From Candidatus Peregrinibacteria bacterium UBA1369 (GTDB taxonomy: Bacteria; Patescibacteriota; Gracilibacteria; UBA1369): a DNA stretch of 64,000 nt. Shown piece after piece: positions 1 to 8,367 of this stretch (position 1 is the first letter of the stretch; every line of letters begins with the position of its first letter). Location: assembly GCA_002305925.1 (NCBI GenBank), contig DBRL01000017.1:2810-66809 (forward strand), written 5' to 3'. The position numbers were made by a program, and so were the translations under genes. The notes under the pieces were generated by a model, which was not told where the DNA came from, made no database searches, and saw only the letters and a program-made list of their open reading frames with translations.

Positions 1-714
1 GGTAGCCATGTTGTCGCGCAGATAGTCAAAACCGAATTCACTGTTGGTGCCATAGGTAATGTCGCAGGCATAGGCTTCGCGCTTGGCGGTGGGGGACATG
101 TTGTTCAGAATTACGCCCACGGACATGCCGAGAAAATTGTAGAGCACTCCCATCCAGCCGGCGTCCCTCTGGGCCAGGTATTCATTGACGGTGACCAGAA
201 ACGCTCCTTTGCCGGCCAGAGCATTGAGATAGAGAGGCATGGTACAGACCAGCGTTTTTCCTTCACCGGTTTTCATTTCAGCGATTTTTCCCTGATGGAG
301 GGCGACACCGCCCATCAATTGCACGTCAAAGGGAATCATCCGCCAGACATATTTGTTGGCCGCCGCTTCCCGGGCGATTTCTTCCTCGCTTTTCCCTCCC
401 TCCTGCGCCAGCTCTTCCTGTGCCGCCTCTGATTTTTCGGAAAAAAGCTTGTCGATCACAAATTCCCGTCCATAGATGCGCCGGCAGGCGCTTTTGACCA
501 GCGCAAAGGCTTCCGGCAGCAGATCATCCAGGGTTTCGCCCTTTTGCAGGCGTTCGCGGAATTCGGCGGTTTTGCGGGGATAGTCTTCGTCGTTATTGAG
601 CGTTTGCTGATATTCCTCTTCGATTTTATTAATGATGGGAATCAGCGGGCGAATTTTTTTGAGCGCTCTTTCGTTGGGTTCTCCAATAATTTTTTCAATT
701 AGTCTGCGGACCAT
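1..714 (-). CDS. secA: Protein translocase subunit SecA, N-terminal part (gene runs off the window)
   Basis: SecA is the ATPase that drives Sec-dependent export through SecYEG. Only the first 238 residues are present, and the frame is still open at base 1. The ATG at 712-714 begins MVRRLIEKIIGEPNER. The Walker A region reads IAEMKTGEGKT, with the lysine near residue 153, after the usual FDVQLMGG stretch. Further on, TYGTNSEFGFDYLRDNMAT matches the family's conserved block. Compared with the usual short link before FDVQLMGG there is a charged insertion of about 40 residues (about 82-125, rich in Glu, Lys and Ala). The family assignment is certain; what the insertion does is unknown. Confidence 0.96.
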   Translation of the reverse strand, partial: MVRRLIEKIIGEPNERALKKIRPLIPIINKIEEEYQQTLNNDEDYPRKTAEFRERLQKGETLDDLLPEAFALVKSACRRIYGREFVIDKLFSEKSEAAQEELAQEGGKSEEEIAREAAANKYVWRMIPFDVQLMGGVALHQGKIAEMKTGEGKTLVCTMPLYLNALAGKGAFLVTVNEYLAQRDAGWMGVLYNFLGMSVGVILNNMSPTAKREAYACDITYGTNSEFGFDYLRDNMAT

Positions 715-792
715 GTCGGGGGTATGTGATTAGAAAATGAGTCGGTTCCGTGGCCACGGAGTTGGCGGAACGGTGTTTTTGTCGCGGGTATT

Positions 793-2238
793 TTACTCCT
801 CGTACTTCTTAAATACCACTTGAATAGTTTTCAGCAGGATTTTTAAATCCATTAGTATACTCCAGTGTTCAATGTAATAACTGTCCAGTTTTACTTCCTG
901 CTCAAAGTCCAGATCGCTGCGTCCGCTGATCTGCGCCATGCCGGTGATGCCGGGTTTGACGGTGAGAACAAAGCGGTGATGTTTTTTGTAATTGGCCACT
1001 TCTTCCGGTAGATGCGGTCGTGGACCGACCAGTGACATTTCGCCTTTCAGTACGTTGAAAAGCTGAGGTAGTTCATCCAGCGAGGTGTGGCGCAGAAAAC
1101 GGCCGATTTTGGTGACGCGAGGGTCTGATTTGATTTTGACCATCGGAGTGCCTTCACGGGTGTTCAGGTGGGCCAGATCGGTGTAGCGCAGATTATGGGT
1201 GTTCGGCTTCATGGTGCGGAACTTGTAGAAATGGAACAGTCGCCCCCGCTGTCCGACTCTTTTGACGCGTGAACCGTCGTCGAGATACTTGAAGAGAATG
1301 GTGGCTTTGCGGTCGTCCAGTTTGATCAGGATGGCGCAGACCAGCATTATGGGCGAGAAGACAATGGTTAGCAGAAGGGCTCCCAGAAAGTCAAAGCCGC
1401 GTTTGGCCACTCTGCCCCAGCCGTCCAATGGGGTTGGTTTCATGGTGATGACGGGCAGGCCGCGATAGGTTTCGATCTCGATGTTGGTTCTCTGCATTTC
1501 CAGCTGGGTGGGGACAAAACTGTATTCAATCTGCCTCTCGCGACAGAAATCCAATAATGTTCCTTCCAAACTGATTCCGGGATGTTCGCGGCATTGAATG
1601 ATTTTTTCCACGTTCTTTTCGCGGACAACTTTTTCCAGATCGGCAAAACCGCCCAGGTATTTCACTCCTTCCAGATTGGCATCAACATTGTCCAGATAAC
1701 CAATACAGCGGTATTCGTGATTTTTGAAAAAACTGCTCAATAACTCTCTGGTTACCTCGCCCGTGCTGATCAGCAGCACTTTGGTTTGGGCGATGCCACG
1801 GCGGTAGAGGCGGTTTTGCAGCCATTGCAGCAAAACTCGGCCCAGGCTGACCAGCAGAAATGTCAAAAGCCAGCTCTGCAGCAGGGCCAGGCGGGAAAAG
1901 GGGAATGTTCTGATCAGAAAGTAGTAGGTGATGATGGCGAAAAGCCAGATCAGGGTAGAGGAAAGAATTTTGCTTATTTGTCTGTGCAGGGACTCCTGTC
2001 TTTTTAGCCGATAAAGTCCGGACAGCGCGAAAATGCCCAGTAGCATCAGGGCGGAAATGGCGGCGATCTGCAGATATTCGCGATAGGGGGGGAAAGTGGA
2101 AATGCTTACGGGCAATTGTATTCCGGGAATCAGGTCGGTGGTGAGCCTAATCTGGTAGGCCAAGAAGAATGCCGCGATGGTCAGCAGAAAATCTACCGGA
2201 ACGCGCAGGACGCCAAAAAATATCTCAAGTGGTTTCAT
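793..2238 (-). CDS. Polyprenyl-phosphate sugar-1-phosphate transferase (WcaJ/WbaP type)
   Basis: This enzyme family moves a hexose-1-phosphate from a nucleotide sugar to undecaprenyl phosphate, the first membrane step of capsule, exopolysaccharide or O-chain synthesis. The 481-residue protein has four or so N-terminal membrane helices, a central Rossmann-like domain (about 150-260), then a re-entrant helix and the catalytic bacterial sugar transferase domain. Diagnostic pieces are FHFYKFRTM, RHTSLDELPQLFNVLKG, SLVGPRP and VKPGITGMAQISGRS. I start at the ATG at 2236-2238; a TTG lies one codon upstream. A TGnTACAAT promoter lies about 34 bases ahead. The sugar cannot be told from sequence. A galU gene nearby would supply UDP-glucose. 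Confidence 0.93.
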   Translation of the reverse strand: MKPLEIFFGVLRVPVDFLLTIAAFFLAYQIRLTTDLIPGIQLPVSISTFPPYREYLQIAAISALMLLGIFALSGLYRLKRQESLHRQISKILSSTLIWLFAIITYYFLIRTFPFSRLALLQSWLLTFLLVSLGRVLLQWLQNRLYRRGIAQTKVLLISTGEVTRELLSSFFKNHEYRCIGYLDNVDANLEGVKYLGGFADLEKVVREKNVEKIIQCREHPGISLEGTLLDFCRERQIEYSFVPTQLEMQRTNIEIETYRGLPVITMKPTPLDGWGRVAKRGFDFLGALLLTIVFSPIMLVCAILIKLDDRKATILFKYLDDGSRVKRVGQRGRLFHFYKFRTMKPNTHNLRYTDLAHLNTREGTPMVKIKSDPRVTKIGRFLRHTSLDELPQLFNVLKGEMSLVGPRPHLPEEVANYKKHHRFVLTVKPGITGMAQISGRSDLDFEQEVKLDSYYIEHWSILMDLKILLKTIQVVFKKYEE

Positions 2239-2271
2239 CAAGTTATGCTCATGGTGCCTCGATTGTAGCAG

Positions 2272-2280
2272 AGCGGAAGA
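2272..2280 (-). promoter_or_regulatory. Extended -10 promoter for the sugar transferase gene
   Basis: The minus strand reads TGCTACAAT here: an extended TGn followed by a -10 hexamer with five of six consensus bases. It lies about 34 bases before the ATG at 2238 and just downstream of rnpB. No good -35 is seen at 17 bases, as is common for extended -10 promoters. Confidence 0.4.
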
Positions 2281-2293
2281 ATTTTTTAAAAGT

Positions 2294-2856
2294 GATCCTG
2301 TCAGATCATAAGCCGAGTTCTGTGTGGCAAACGGACCAGGTTGAGCTTCGCGCTAAAAATATAGCGCAAACTCTATTAGCGAGTTTGCGTAGTAATCATC
2401 TATCTAGGCCGGCGCTCGCGCGCCGGCTCAAGCGGTGGGGAGTTTCGGACCGAACAGGCCCGGTAAATCCCGAAATCTCCCATCCCACCTTGCGCCAAAT
2501 GGGGTTTGCCATAACACTCCGTTTACACGGAGGCACCCCGCCTGGCCGGGACCGAAGTCTGGCCGGACGGCAGGGCTTTTCACCTTTGGCCAATATTATT
2601 GTTGGCTGGTCTTCAGCAAATTGTTGTCCAATCTGGAATGAAGTCAGTAATAATATTTTACGCACGCTTAGGGAAGCCGCGCGTGTGGCTATTATAGTCT
2701 CTGTGGCACTTTCCATACCCGGCGTTTATGGCGCAGGGCTGCTCCCGTTAGGAGCCATTATGCCTGAAGGGCGCTCGGACTTTCCTCTCGTTTTCAAGGT
2801 GCACCGGCGGCTGGGCCACCGGGTCCCAAAACCAGCGATTACTCACTGACAGGATC
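2294..2856 (-). ncRNA. rnpB: RNase P RNA (rnpB), enlarged
   Basis: This is the catalytic RNA of RNase P, which trims tRNA 5' ends. On the minus strand the 5' conserved block GAGAGGAAAGTCCGAGC lies near 2772-2791, ACAGAGAC follows, and the 3' conserved block AGATAGATGATTACTAC lies at 2389-2405. The RNA ends with ACAGAACTCGGCTTAT. The ends pair as P1: an 11-base arm at 2846-2856 with its exact complement at 2294-2304. At about 563 nt it is clearly longer than the usual 350-450 nt. Much of the excess sits in an added hairpin whose perfect 9-base arms are at 2649-2657 and 2592-2600. Open frames inside it on both strands are shadows. Confidence 0.95.
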
Positions 2857-2874
2857 GGCTCTATTGTGGCCAAT

Positions 2875-2880
2875 ATTGTA
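2875..2880 (-). promoter_or_regulatory. -10 element of rnpB
   Basis: The minus strand has TACAAT about 19 bases before the P1 helix of RNase P RNA, with TTGTCA roughly 19 bases further upstream. The spacing is a little long, so the -35 is uncertain. Confidence 0.4.
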
Positions 2881-2959
2881 CTCTTTTGCAAGTTAAAATT
2901 GACAAATCAACAAAATTGTTGTCATTTTGGGGGCGGTGGCGGGCATGGAAAGAGGCGTT

Positions 2960-3565
2960 TTATTTATTGCTCTTGCGCAATTTCTTGAATTCGCTCTTGA
3001 AAAATTTTACCGCGTAGAGGCATTCTTTGACTTTGTCGTTGTCCGGTTCGATTTCCAAAACTTTTCTGAAGAGGTCGTTGGCGCGGTCGAAATGTTTGTT
3101 GTTGAGGTAGCAGATGCCCAGGTCACTGAGTATCAAGGGATCGCCGGGGCTGAGGTGCAGGGCTCGTTCCAATATGACCAATCCCTGTTGTCTTTCGCCG
3201 GAATGGAAAATCGACCAGCCCAGGCAGCGCAGGATTTCCGGGTGGTTGGGCTGAATGCGGTCGGCTGTTTCCAGATGTTCGATGGAATCTCTCCAGCGGC
3301 CCAGGGCGGAGTGGGAGAAGCCGATCAAATAGTGGGCGTTGGCGGAGGTGGGGTTGAGTCGAAGGGCCTGGATCAGCGCGCGTTCGGCTTTTTCATATTC
3401 GCGCATGCTCAGGAAATTGTCGCCGATTTCCTCGTAGGCGGGCTGGATGTCCAGATCGTAGCTTAAAATTTTCTCACAAAGTTTAATTGCTTCCAAATGT
3501 TCGCCGGCCATTTTGAGACGGTCGGCCTCCGAGAGGAGATTTTGGTAGGTGGACTCTTCCTGCAT
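2960..3565 (-). CDS. TPR-repeat protein
   Basis: A 201-residue soluble protein made almost entirely of tetratricopeptide repeats, a helix-turn-helix scaffold for protein-protein contacts. Repeats with the W/L-G-Y-A-F-P-like spacing run from about residue 20 to 180; examples are EKAERALIQALRLNPTSANA and DRANDLFRKVLEIEPDN. The tail is basic (KKLRKSNK). I chose the ATG at 3563-3565 (MQEESTYQ). The frame stays open upstream, but the extra 29 residues are Lys/Asn-rich and overlap the promoter at 3596. There is no signal peptide. The partner is unknown. Confidence 0.85.
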   Translation of the reverse strand: MQEESTYQNLLSEADRLKMAGEHLEAIKLCEKILSYDLDIQPAYEEIGDNFLSMREYEKAERALIQALRLNPTSANAHYLIGFSHSALGRWRDSIEHLETADRIQPNHPEILRCLGWSIFHSGERQQGLVILERALHLSPGDPLILSDLGICYLNNKHFDRANDLFRKVLEIEPDNDKVKECLYAVKFFKSEFKKLRKSNK

Positions 3566-3595
3566 CTTGTTTTTTTGTTTTTTGTAAATCTTATT

Positions 3596-3624
3596 ATTGT
3601 AGCAGAAAAAGCCCTGCCGGACAA
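3596..3624 (-). promoter_or_regulatory. Sigma-70-type promoter for the TPR gene
   Basis: On the minus strand TTGTCC (3619-3624) and TACAAT (3596-3601) are 17 bases apart, with TGC before the -10. The ATG at 3565 is about 30 bases downstream. Confidence 0.6.
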
Positions 3625-3758
3625 TCCTGCAGAGCTGATAATTGTTGAACAATGATTTGAATAAAATGAAAATTATTTCACTGTATATGGAAATTGCAAT
3701 TTTAGTTAATTTTTCTTTTTGTTGCTCTCGGGGTCTTCTTTCGGAGCCGGTTTGGGCT

Positions 3759-4658
3759 TTAAATTTTTAGATTTTTCAGATAGTTGCGCAGTTCCGGTCC
3801 GATGTCCGGGCGTTTCAATGCGAAATCAATGGTGGCGGTGATCAGACCTATTTTCTGGCCGGTATCGTAGCGGGTGCCTTCCAGGATGCGGGCGTAAATT
3901 TTTTCTTTTTTCATAAGTTGTTCGAAACCATCGATCAGCCGCTGTTCCCCTCCGGCGCTGCGACCTCCGGTCGCGATGCATTCAAAGACCGCCGGTGTGA
4001 CTATGTATTTCCCGATGATAGCCAGGTTGGAGGGGGCTTTTTCGGGTTGCGGTTTTTCGATCAGCTGGTTAACTTGATATACTCCGTGTAGTTCCGGCGC
4101 GGCAGGCAGCTGAAGATTTTCTCCGCCGATAACGCCATAGCTGGAGATGTTCTCACGGGGAACTTCCTTGACGCCGATGACCGAGCAGCCGGTCTGTTCG
4201 TACACATCCATCAGCTGACGGATGGCCGGTACGGGGCTGTCGATGATGTCGTCGCCAAAGAGTACGGCGCAGGCCTCATCGGGGCCGATCAGGTTACGGG
4301 CGCAGAGAATGGCGTGGCCGTCGCCCAGTGGCTGAGGCTGGCGCACATAGACGAAATTGGCCAGTCGCGAAATATTGCGCACTTCGTCGAGCAGGGCGTG
4401 TTTTTCTTTTTCCACCAGAGTATGTTCCAACTCGAAACTGCTGTCGAAGTGGTCCTCGATGGCCCGTTTGCCGCGACCGGTGACTATTATAATGTCACGG
4501 ATGCCGGCGGCGACCGCTTCCTCGACCAGATACTGGATGACTGGTTTGTCGACCACCGGCAGCATTTCTTTGGGCTGGGCTTTGGTGGCCGGCAGAAAGC
4601 GGGTGCCAAATCCGGCCACGGGGAAAATGGCTTTGGTGATGGGTTTTACTGTTGGCAT
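3759..4658 (-). CDS. galU: UTP--glucose-1-phosphate uridylyltransferase
   Basis: Makes UDP-glucose from UTP and glucose-1-phosphate, the sugar donor for glycan and lipid synthesis. The 299-residue length is normal. The nucleotide-binding signature is AGFGTRFLPATKAQPKEMLP near residues 15-34, followed by VVDKPVIQYLVEEA, LFGDDI and VIGVKEVP. The ATG at 4656-4658 begins MPTVKPITKAIFPVAGFG, the family's usual start; the frame is open upstream only because it runs antisense of nothing and through hsp20. It is the last gene of the tilS-ftsH-hsp20-galU run, 11 bases after hsp20. A Lys/Pro-rich reading frame follows the stop out of frame (see findings). Confidence 0.95.
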   Translation of the reverse strand: MPTVKPITKAIFPVAGFGTRFLPATKAQPKEMLPVVDKPVIQYLVEEAVAAGIRDIIIVTGRGKRAIEDHFDSSFELEHTLVEKEKHALLDEVRNISRLANFVYVRQPQPLGDGHAILCARNLIGPDEACAVLFGDDIIDSPVPAIRQLMDVYEQTGCSVIGVKEVPRENISSYGVIGGENLQLPAAPELHGVYQVNQLIEKPQPEKAPSNLAIIGKYIVTPAVFECIATGGRSAGGEQRLIDGFEQLMKKEKIYARILEGTRYDTGQKIGLITATIDFALKRPDIGPELRNYLKNLKI

Positions 4659-4669
4659 CGGTGGGCAGG

Positions 4670-5071
4670 TTAGCTGTTTTTGATGCGGATCAGTTTGGTT
4701 TTTGAATTGGAACCATCCTTGGGAATGGTGATTTTGAGAATGCCGTCCTTGAAACTGGCTACGATGCGGGAAGTGTCGACATTGTCCGGCAGCACGATTG
4801 AACGTGAAAACTGGCCCCAGAAGCATTCCTGGATCAGGTAATCTTCCCCGCTGTTTTGCTGTTCCAGTTGGCGGCTGCCTTCGATGGTCAGCACGTCCTC
4901 GGTCAGGCTGATGTTGATGTCGGAAAGCTTGACCCCGGCCACTGGAGCGATGATGATCAGTTCCGTTGGTTTTTCGTAGACATCCACTGAGAGTTGTCCC
5001 AGATCCTGTTCTTCGGAAAGCAGATCGTTGTCGACGGTGGGGCTGGTCTTTTTGTTGGGTGTTTTAGCCAT
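4670..5071 (-). CDS. Small heat shock protein, Hsp20/alpha-crystallin family
   Basis: An ATP-independent holdase chaperone that binds unfolding proteins. The 133-residue protein has a short charged N-terminus (MAKTPNKKTS) and a full alpha-crystallin domain at about 30-130. Recognisable parts are GVKLSDINISLTEDVLTIEG, the loop YLIQECFWGQFSRSIVLP and the closing strand FKDGILKITIPK. The start at 5069-5071 is preferred because the ftsH stop codon lies inside it (ATGGCTAA), which points to translational coupling. Sharing an operon with the FtsH protease makes a joint role in membrane protein quality control plausible. Confidence 0.93.
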   Translation of the reverse strand: MAKTPNKKTSPTVDNDLLSEEQDLGQLSVDVYEKPTELIIIAPVAGVKLSDINISLTEDVLTIEGSRQLEQQNSGEDYLIQECFWGQFSRSIVLPDNVDTSRIVASFKDGILKITIPKDGSNSKTKLIRIKNS

Positions 5072-6974
5072 GTTCTTCAACTTTTTTAGGTTTTCTGCGG
5101 CTGCGGGGTTTGGTAACACCGCGCTCCTGATTGTCCTCATCTTCGGTTTTACCGAAGTAGGCGAGGAATTCGGCGCGGCTGAGAGTTTCCTTTTTGAGCA
5201 GATCTTTGACAATTCGTTTGATCAGCTCTTTCTGTTCGCGGATGGTCTTGGCGGCGTATAGCTTGGCCTCCTCGAGAATGTTGTGTACTTCACCGTCGAC
5301 TTTCTTGGCGGTTTCTTCGGAATAGTTTTTCATATGGCCAAGGTCGCGGCCGAGGAAAATTTCGTGGTTTTGTTCTCCCAGACTGACTGCTCCCAGTGTA
5401 CTCATGCCGTATTTGGTGACCATGTTGGTGGCGATGGCGGTGGCTTTTTCTATGTCGTTGGAAGCGCCCGTGCTCATCTCGCCAAAGAATTCAATTTCGG
5501 CGCAGTAGCCACCGTAGAGCGAGCAGAGTTCATCGAAAAACTTGGAGCGGGTGTAGAGATGCTTGTCGTCTTCGGGCAGGAACCAGGTGACGCCCAGGGC
5601 CATGCCGCGGGAGACGATTGATATTTTGTGCACCGGGTCGCAGTTTTGGGTGGAATGGCCGACGATGGCATGCCCGACCTCGTGATAGGCGGTGCGGATT
5701 TTTTCTTTTTCCGAAAGGCCGCGCGACTTGCGCTCAGGCCCCATCATCACTTTTTCCACCGCCTCCTGCAAATCCTCCTGGCCGATCTGTTTGCGATCGT
5801 CTCGCGCGGCCATGATGGCGGCTTCGTTCATGACGTTTTCCAGGTCGGCGCCGGAGAAGCCGGGGGTGTGCTGGGCGATGATGGTCAGGTTGGTCTCTTT
5901 GTCGAGCGGTTTGTTGCGGCCATGTACTTTCAGGATGGCTTCGCGGTCTTTCAGGTCGGGCAGGTCGACCATGACGCGGCGATCGAAACGGCCGGGGCGC
6001 AGCAGGGCGGGGTCGAGCACGTCGGGACGATTGGTGGCGGACATGACGATGACGCCGGTGTCATTTTCGAAGCCGTCCATTTCGGTAAGAATCTGGTTGA
6101 GCGTCTGTTCGCGCTCATCATGTCCGCCACCAAGGCCGGTGCCACGTTGGCGGCCGACGGCGTCAATTTCATCGATGAATACAATACAGGGGGCGTTTTT
6201 TTGCGCTTTGCGGAAGAGGTCGCGCACGCGGGAAGCACCCACGCCGACAAACATTTCCACGAATTCAGAACCGGAGATGCTGAAAAACGGTACATTGGCT
6301 TCGCCGGCCACGGCGCGGGCCAGCAGGGTTTTGCCGGTTCCCGGGGAACCGACCAGCAGCACGCCCTTGGGAATTTTGGCGCCCATATTGACGTATTTGG
6401 CTGGGGTTTTGAGGAAATCGACGATTTCCAGCAGTTCCTCTTTGGCCTCTTCGGCGCCGGCCACATCGCTGAAGCGGGTGCGTTTTTTGGTGCCGTCAAA
6501 AAGTTTGGCCCGGCTCTTGCCGAAAGACATGGCTTGATTGTTGCTGCTTTGGGCCTGACGCATCATGAACATGAAGAATCCGACGATCAGCAGTATCGGC
6601 AGAATGTTGATCAGCAGGGTCAGCCAGAAACCGTTGTTGGAGATGGGCTGAATGTCCGTTTCAATGTCTTTTTTGAGGTTTTCCGGCAGGGGTGCCAGCA
6701 GATCGTTGAGGGTGGTGCCGGATTCCTTGTAGGTGTAGCTTTGACTGCCGTCAATTTTGGTGATGTCAATACGGTCCGATTCCGAATCTACGACAATTTT
6801 TGCTACTTCGCCGCCCATGAGCTGCTCCTCGAACTGATTGAGGGTGATTTTTTTGCTGGTGCTGCCGCCGCCGTTCCAGATCACGGCCAGGGCCGAGACG
6901 GCCAGAATTACCGCCAGCAGGGCGAAAAAGTTGTTGTTTCCCGGTTTGTTTCCTGAAGGTTGGCTGATGGGCAT
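5064..6974 (-). CDS. ftsH: ATP-dependent zinc metalloprotease FtsH
   Basis: A membrane-anchored AAA+ protease that extracts and degrades membrane and short-lived cytosolic proteins. The 636 residues are in usual order: a first membrane helix at about 16-34, a periplasmic domain, a second helix at about 115-138, then an AAA+ module with Walker A GSPGTGKT (209-216; the family usually has GPPGTGKT). Walker B FIDEIDAVGRQRG is near 267-279 and SRH NRPDVLDPALLRPGRFDRR near 315-333. The zinc site HEVGH is at 431-435. The basic C-terminal tail ends KPKKVEEHG. It overlaps the hsp20 start by eight bases. Confidence 0.98.
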   Translation of the reverse strand: MPISQPSGNKPGNNNFFALLAVILAVSALAVIWNGGGSTSKKITLNQFEEQLMGGEVAKIVVDSESDRIDITKIDGSQSYTYKESGTTLNDLLAPLPENLKKDIETDIQPISNNGFWLTLLINILPILLIVGFFMFMMRQAQSSNNQAMSFGKSRAKLFDGTKKRTRFSDVAGAEEAKEELLEIVDFLKTPAKYVNMGAKIPKGVLLVGSPGTGKTLLARAVAGEANVPFFSISGSEFVEMFVGVGASRVRDLFRKAQKNAPCIVFIDEIDAVGRQRGTGLGGGHDEREQTLNQILTEMDGFENDTGVIVMSATNRPDVLDPALLRPGRFDRRVMVDLPDLKDREAILKVHGRNKPLDKETNLTIIAQHTPGFSGADLENVMNEAAIMAARDDRKQIGQEDLQEAVEKVMMGPERKSRGLSEKEKIRTAYHEVGHAIVGHSTQNCDPVHKISIVSRGMALGVTWFLPEDDKHLYTRSKFFDELCSLYGGYCAEIEFFGEMSTGASNDIEKATAIATNMVTKYGMSTLGAVSLGEQNHEIFLGRDLGHMKNYSEETAKKVDGEVHNILEEAKLYAAKTIREQKELIKRIVKDLLKKETLSRAEFLAYFGKTEDEDNQERGVTKPRSRRKPKKVEEHG

Positions 6975-7009
6975 AGACTTGGTTATGTTTGTATTTCTGC
7001 TGGGATATT

Positions 7010-8026
7010 CTAATTAAATTTCCTTTCCAGAACAACTATTCTTTTGTTGTCGGTCCCACCGGTTTGTCGGATGTTCTGAAGGCGGATGATTTTCAGCCAG
7101 GTACCGGGGCCGAATTCCTTGCGCAGTCCTGCCTGTTTTTTGCCCAGTGTGAGCAGAATTTCCTTGAGGGCGGGGCGCGTTAGCGACCCGCCGTGCAACC
7201 GGCCGTACAGTTCGCGCAGGATATGTTTTTGCAATATGTCCGGTTGGCGAAGGAAATCGTCGAGCGGGAACGACAATTTTTTTCCGTCGGTAGCAAGATT
7301 TTTCTCCAGCCAGCCATTGAGCAGATTTTCGGCAAGTTTCAGGTTTTCGGTCAGATCCAGCAGGGAATTTCCGGCGGTGCGCAGAAAAGCCGGATTGATT
7401 TTTTCCAGCACCGGCATGACTTGCGAGCGGATCAGATTGCGGCTGAATTTTTCTGAAAAATTGCTTTGGTCGATTCGCCAGGAGAGGCGGTGTTTTTTCA
7501 GCCAGTCCAGAATTTCCTGTTTAGAGATTTCCAGCAACGGGCGTAGCAGATGTCGCTTTGGATCATAATCACGCATAGCGCGAAAGCCCTTGAGGCTGCT
7601 GCCCCGCGTCAGGTTGAGCAGAAATGTTTCCAGCTGGTCATTGAGCTGATGGGCGACCAGGATGGCTTTGGCGTGGTGGCGCCGGCGGACTTCCTCCAGA
7701 AACAAATAGCGAATTTGGCGGCATTTTTCTTCCAGGTTGCCGCTCTCGCTTTTCTTTTGGACAAAAGTTTTTTCCAGATCAAGAATTTCCAGGGGTACCT
7801 TTCGCCCGGCGCAGAGTTTTTCGACGAAAAGCCGGTCCTGCAGGCTTTTCCGGCCACGCAGTCCATAATTGACATGTGCTGCTACCAGACGCGGTGCGTT
7901 GGGCATTTTCAGCAGCAGATGAAAAAGAAAAACGGAGTCGGGCCCTCCCGAAAGACCGAGTACGACGGTATCATTGGTTTTCACCAGGGCCGAGATTTTT
8001 TCCTGTGGAGAGTTGGATAATGGCAT
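7010..8026 (-). CDS. tilS: tRNA(Ile)-lysidine synthase
   Basis: TilS attaches lysine to C34 of the CAU-anticodon isoleucine tRNA so that it reads AUA; this is essential in bacteria. The PP-loop motif VVLGLSGGPDS ends near residue 31, followed by VAAHVNYGLRG and AHQLNDQLETFLLNLTRGSSLKG. Both are typical of the N-type ATPase domain. A C-terminal helical domain follows. At about 338 residues it is a short form. I start at the ATG at 8024-8026 (MPLSNSPQEK), although in-frame ATGs at 8041 and 8071 exist. The coding region overlaps the end of the upstream RNHCP gene by 56 bases. ftsH begins 35 bases downstream. Confidence 0.93.
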   Translation of the reverse strand: MPLSNSPQEKISALVKTNDTVVLGLSGGPDSVFLFHLLLKMPNAPRLVAAHVNYGLRGRKSLQDRLFVEKLCAGRKVPLEILDLEKTFVQKKSESGNLEEKCRQIRYLFLEEVRRRHHAKAILVAHQLNDQLETFLLNLTRGSSLKGFRAMRDYDPKRHLLRPLLEISKQEILDWLKKHRLSWRIDQSNFSEKFSRNLIRSQVMPVLEKINPAFLRTAGNSLLDLTENLKLAENLLNGWLEKNLATDGKKLSFPLDDFLRQPDILQKHILRELYGRLHGGSLTRPALKEILLTLGKKQAGLRKEFGPGTWLKIIRLQNIRQTGGTDNKRIVVLERKFN

Positions 8027-8303
8027 CGAAATTGTCGTCATTTGCCGCCAAATTGCGGTTTTCATGTCCACATTCTAGACATTTATGAAGAATGATAAAG
8101 CCTTTTTTGGGGTTTTGGTCCAGGCCGATTGGCGCCATTATGCCTTCGCAGGAAGAGGCGCGGTCGCCGGGGATCAGCTCGTCAACGTGCCGGCTGTGCA
8201 GACAGCGCCGACAATGATTGCGGCAGGTTTTGTCGGCCGGGGGATTTTTTTCTCCGCAATTGAGGCAAATAAACTGCTCATTGATTTTGACTGTTTTGGC
8301 CAT
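7971..8303 (-). CDS. RNHCP-domain protein
   Basis: A 110-residue protein with two zinc-knuckle-like halves: FICLNCGEKNP with CRNHCRRCLHSRHVD near residues 12-42, and HKCLECGHENRN near 73-84. The core CRNHC motif and the DxxPGDR/SSCEGIMAPIG stretch define the small RNHCP family, whose biochemical role is not established. The cysteine layout suggests a metal-binding fold. The gene starts the minus-strand run into tilS and ftsH and overlaps tilS, so the two are probably co-translated. Confidence 0.88.
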   Translation of the reverse strand: MAKTVKINEQFICLNCGEKNPPADKTCRNHCRRCLHSRHVDELIPGDRASSCEGIMAPIGLDQNPKKGFIILHKCLECGHENRNLAANDDNFDAIIQLSTGKNLGPGENQ

Positions 8304-8310
8304 GTACTCT

Positions 8311-8338
8311 TTGCTTACCTGGCTAATTATGGTAAAAT
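8311..8338 (+). promoter_or_regulatory. Promoter for the pilus assembly block
   Basis: TTGCTT (8311-8316) and TAAAAT (8333-8338) are 16 bases apart. The first pilus gene starts at 8368. A weaker, divergent -10 (CATAAT on the minus strand, 8327-8332) could serve the RNHCP gene. Confidence 0.45.
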
Positions 8339-8367
8339 AATATGATTAAAACTAATAAAAGGCAAAC

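Noticed and set aside
2169..2849. Long open frames over the 2.3-2.85 kb region on both strands
   Set aside because: The region is RNase P RNA, with conserved blocks and pairing P1 ends; the frames have no domain.
5628..6956. Long plus-strand frame opposite ftsH, and similar ones opposite typA (29914-31365) and other genes
   Set aside because: They are antisense shadows of strongly conserved genes in balanced-GC coding sequence.
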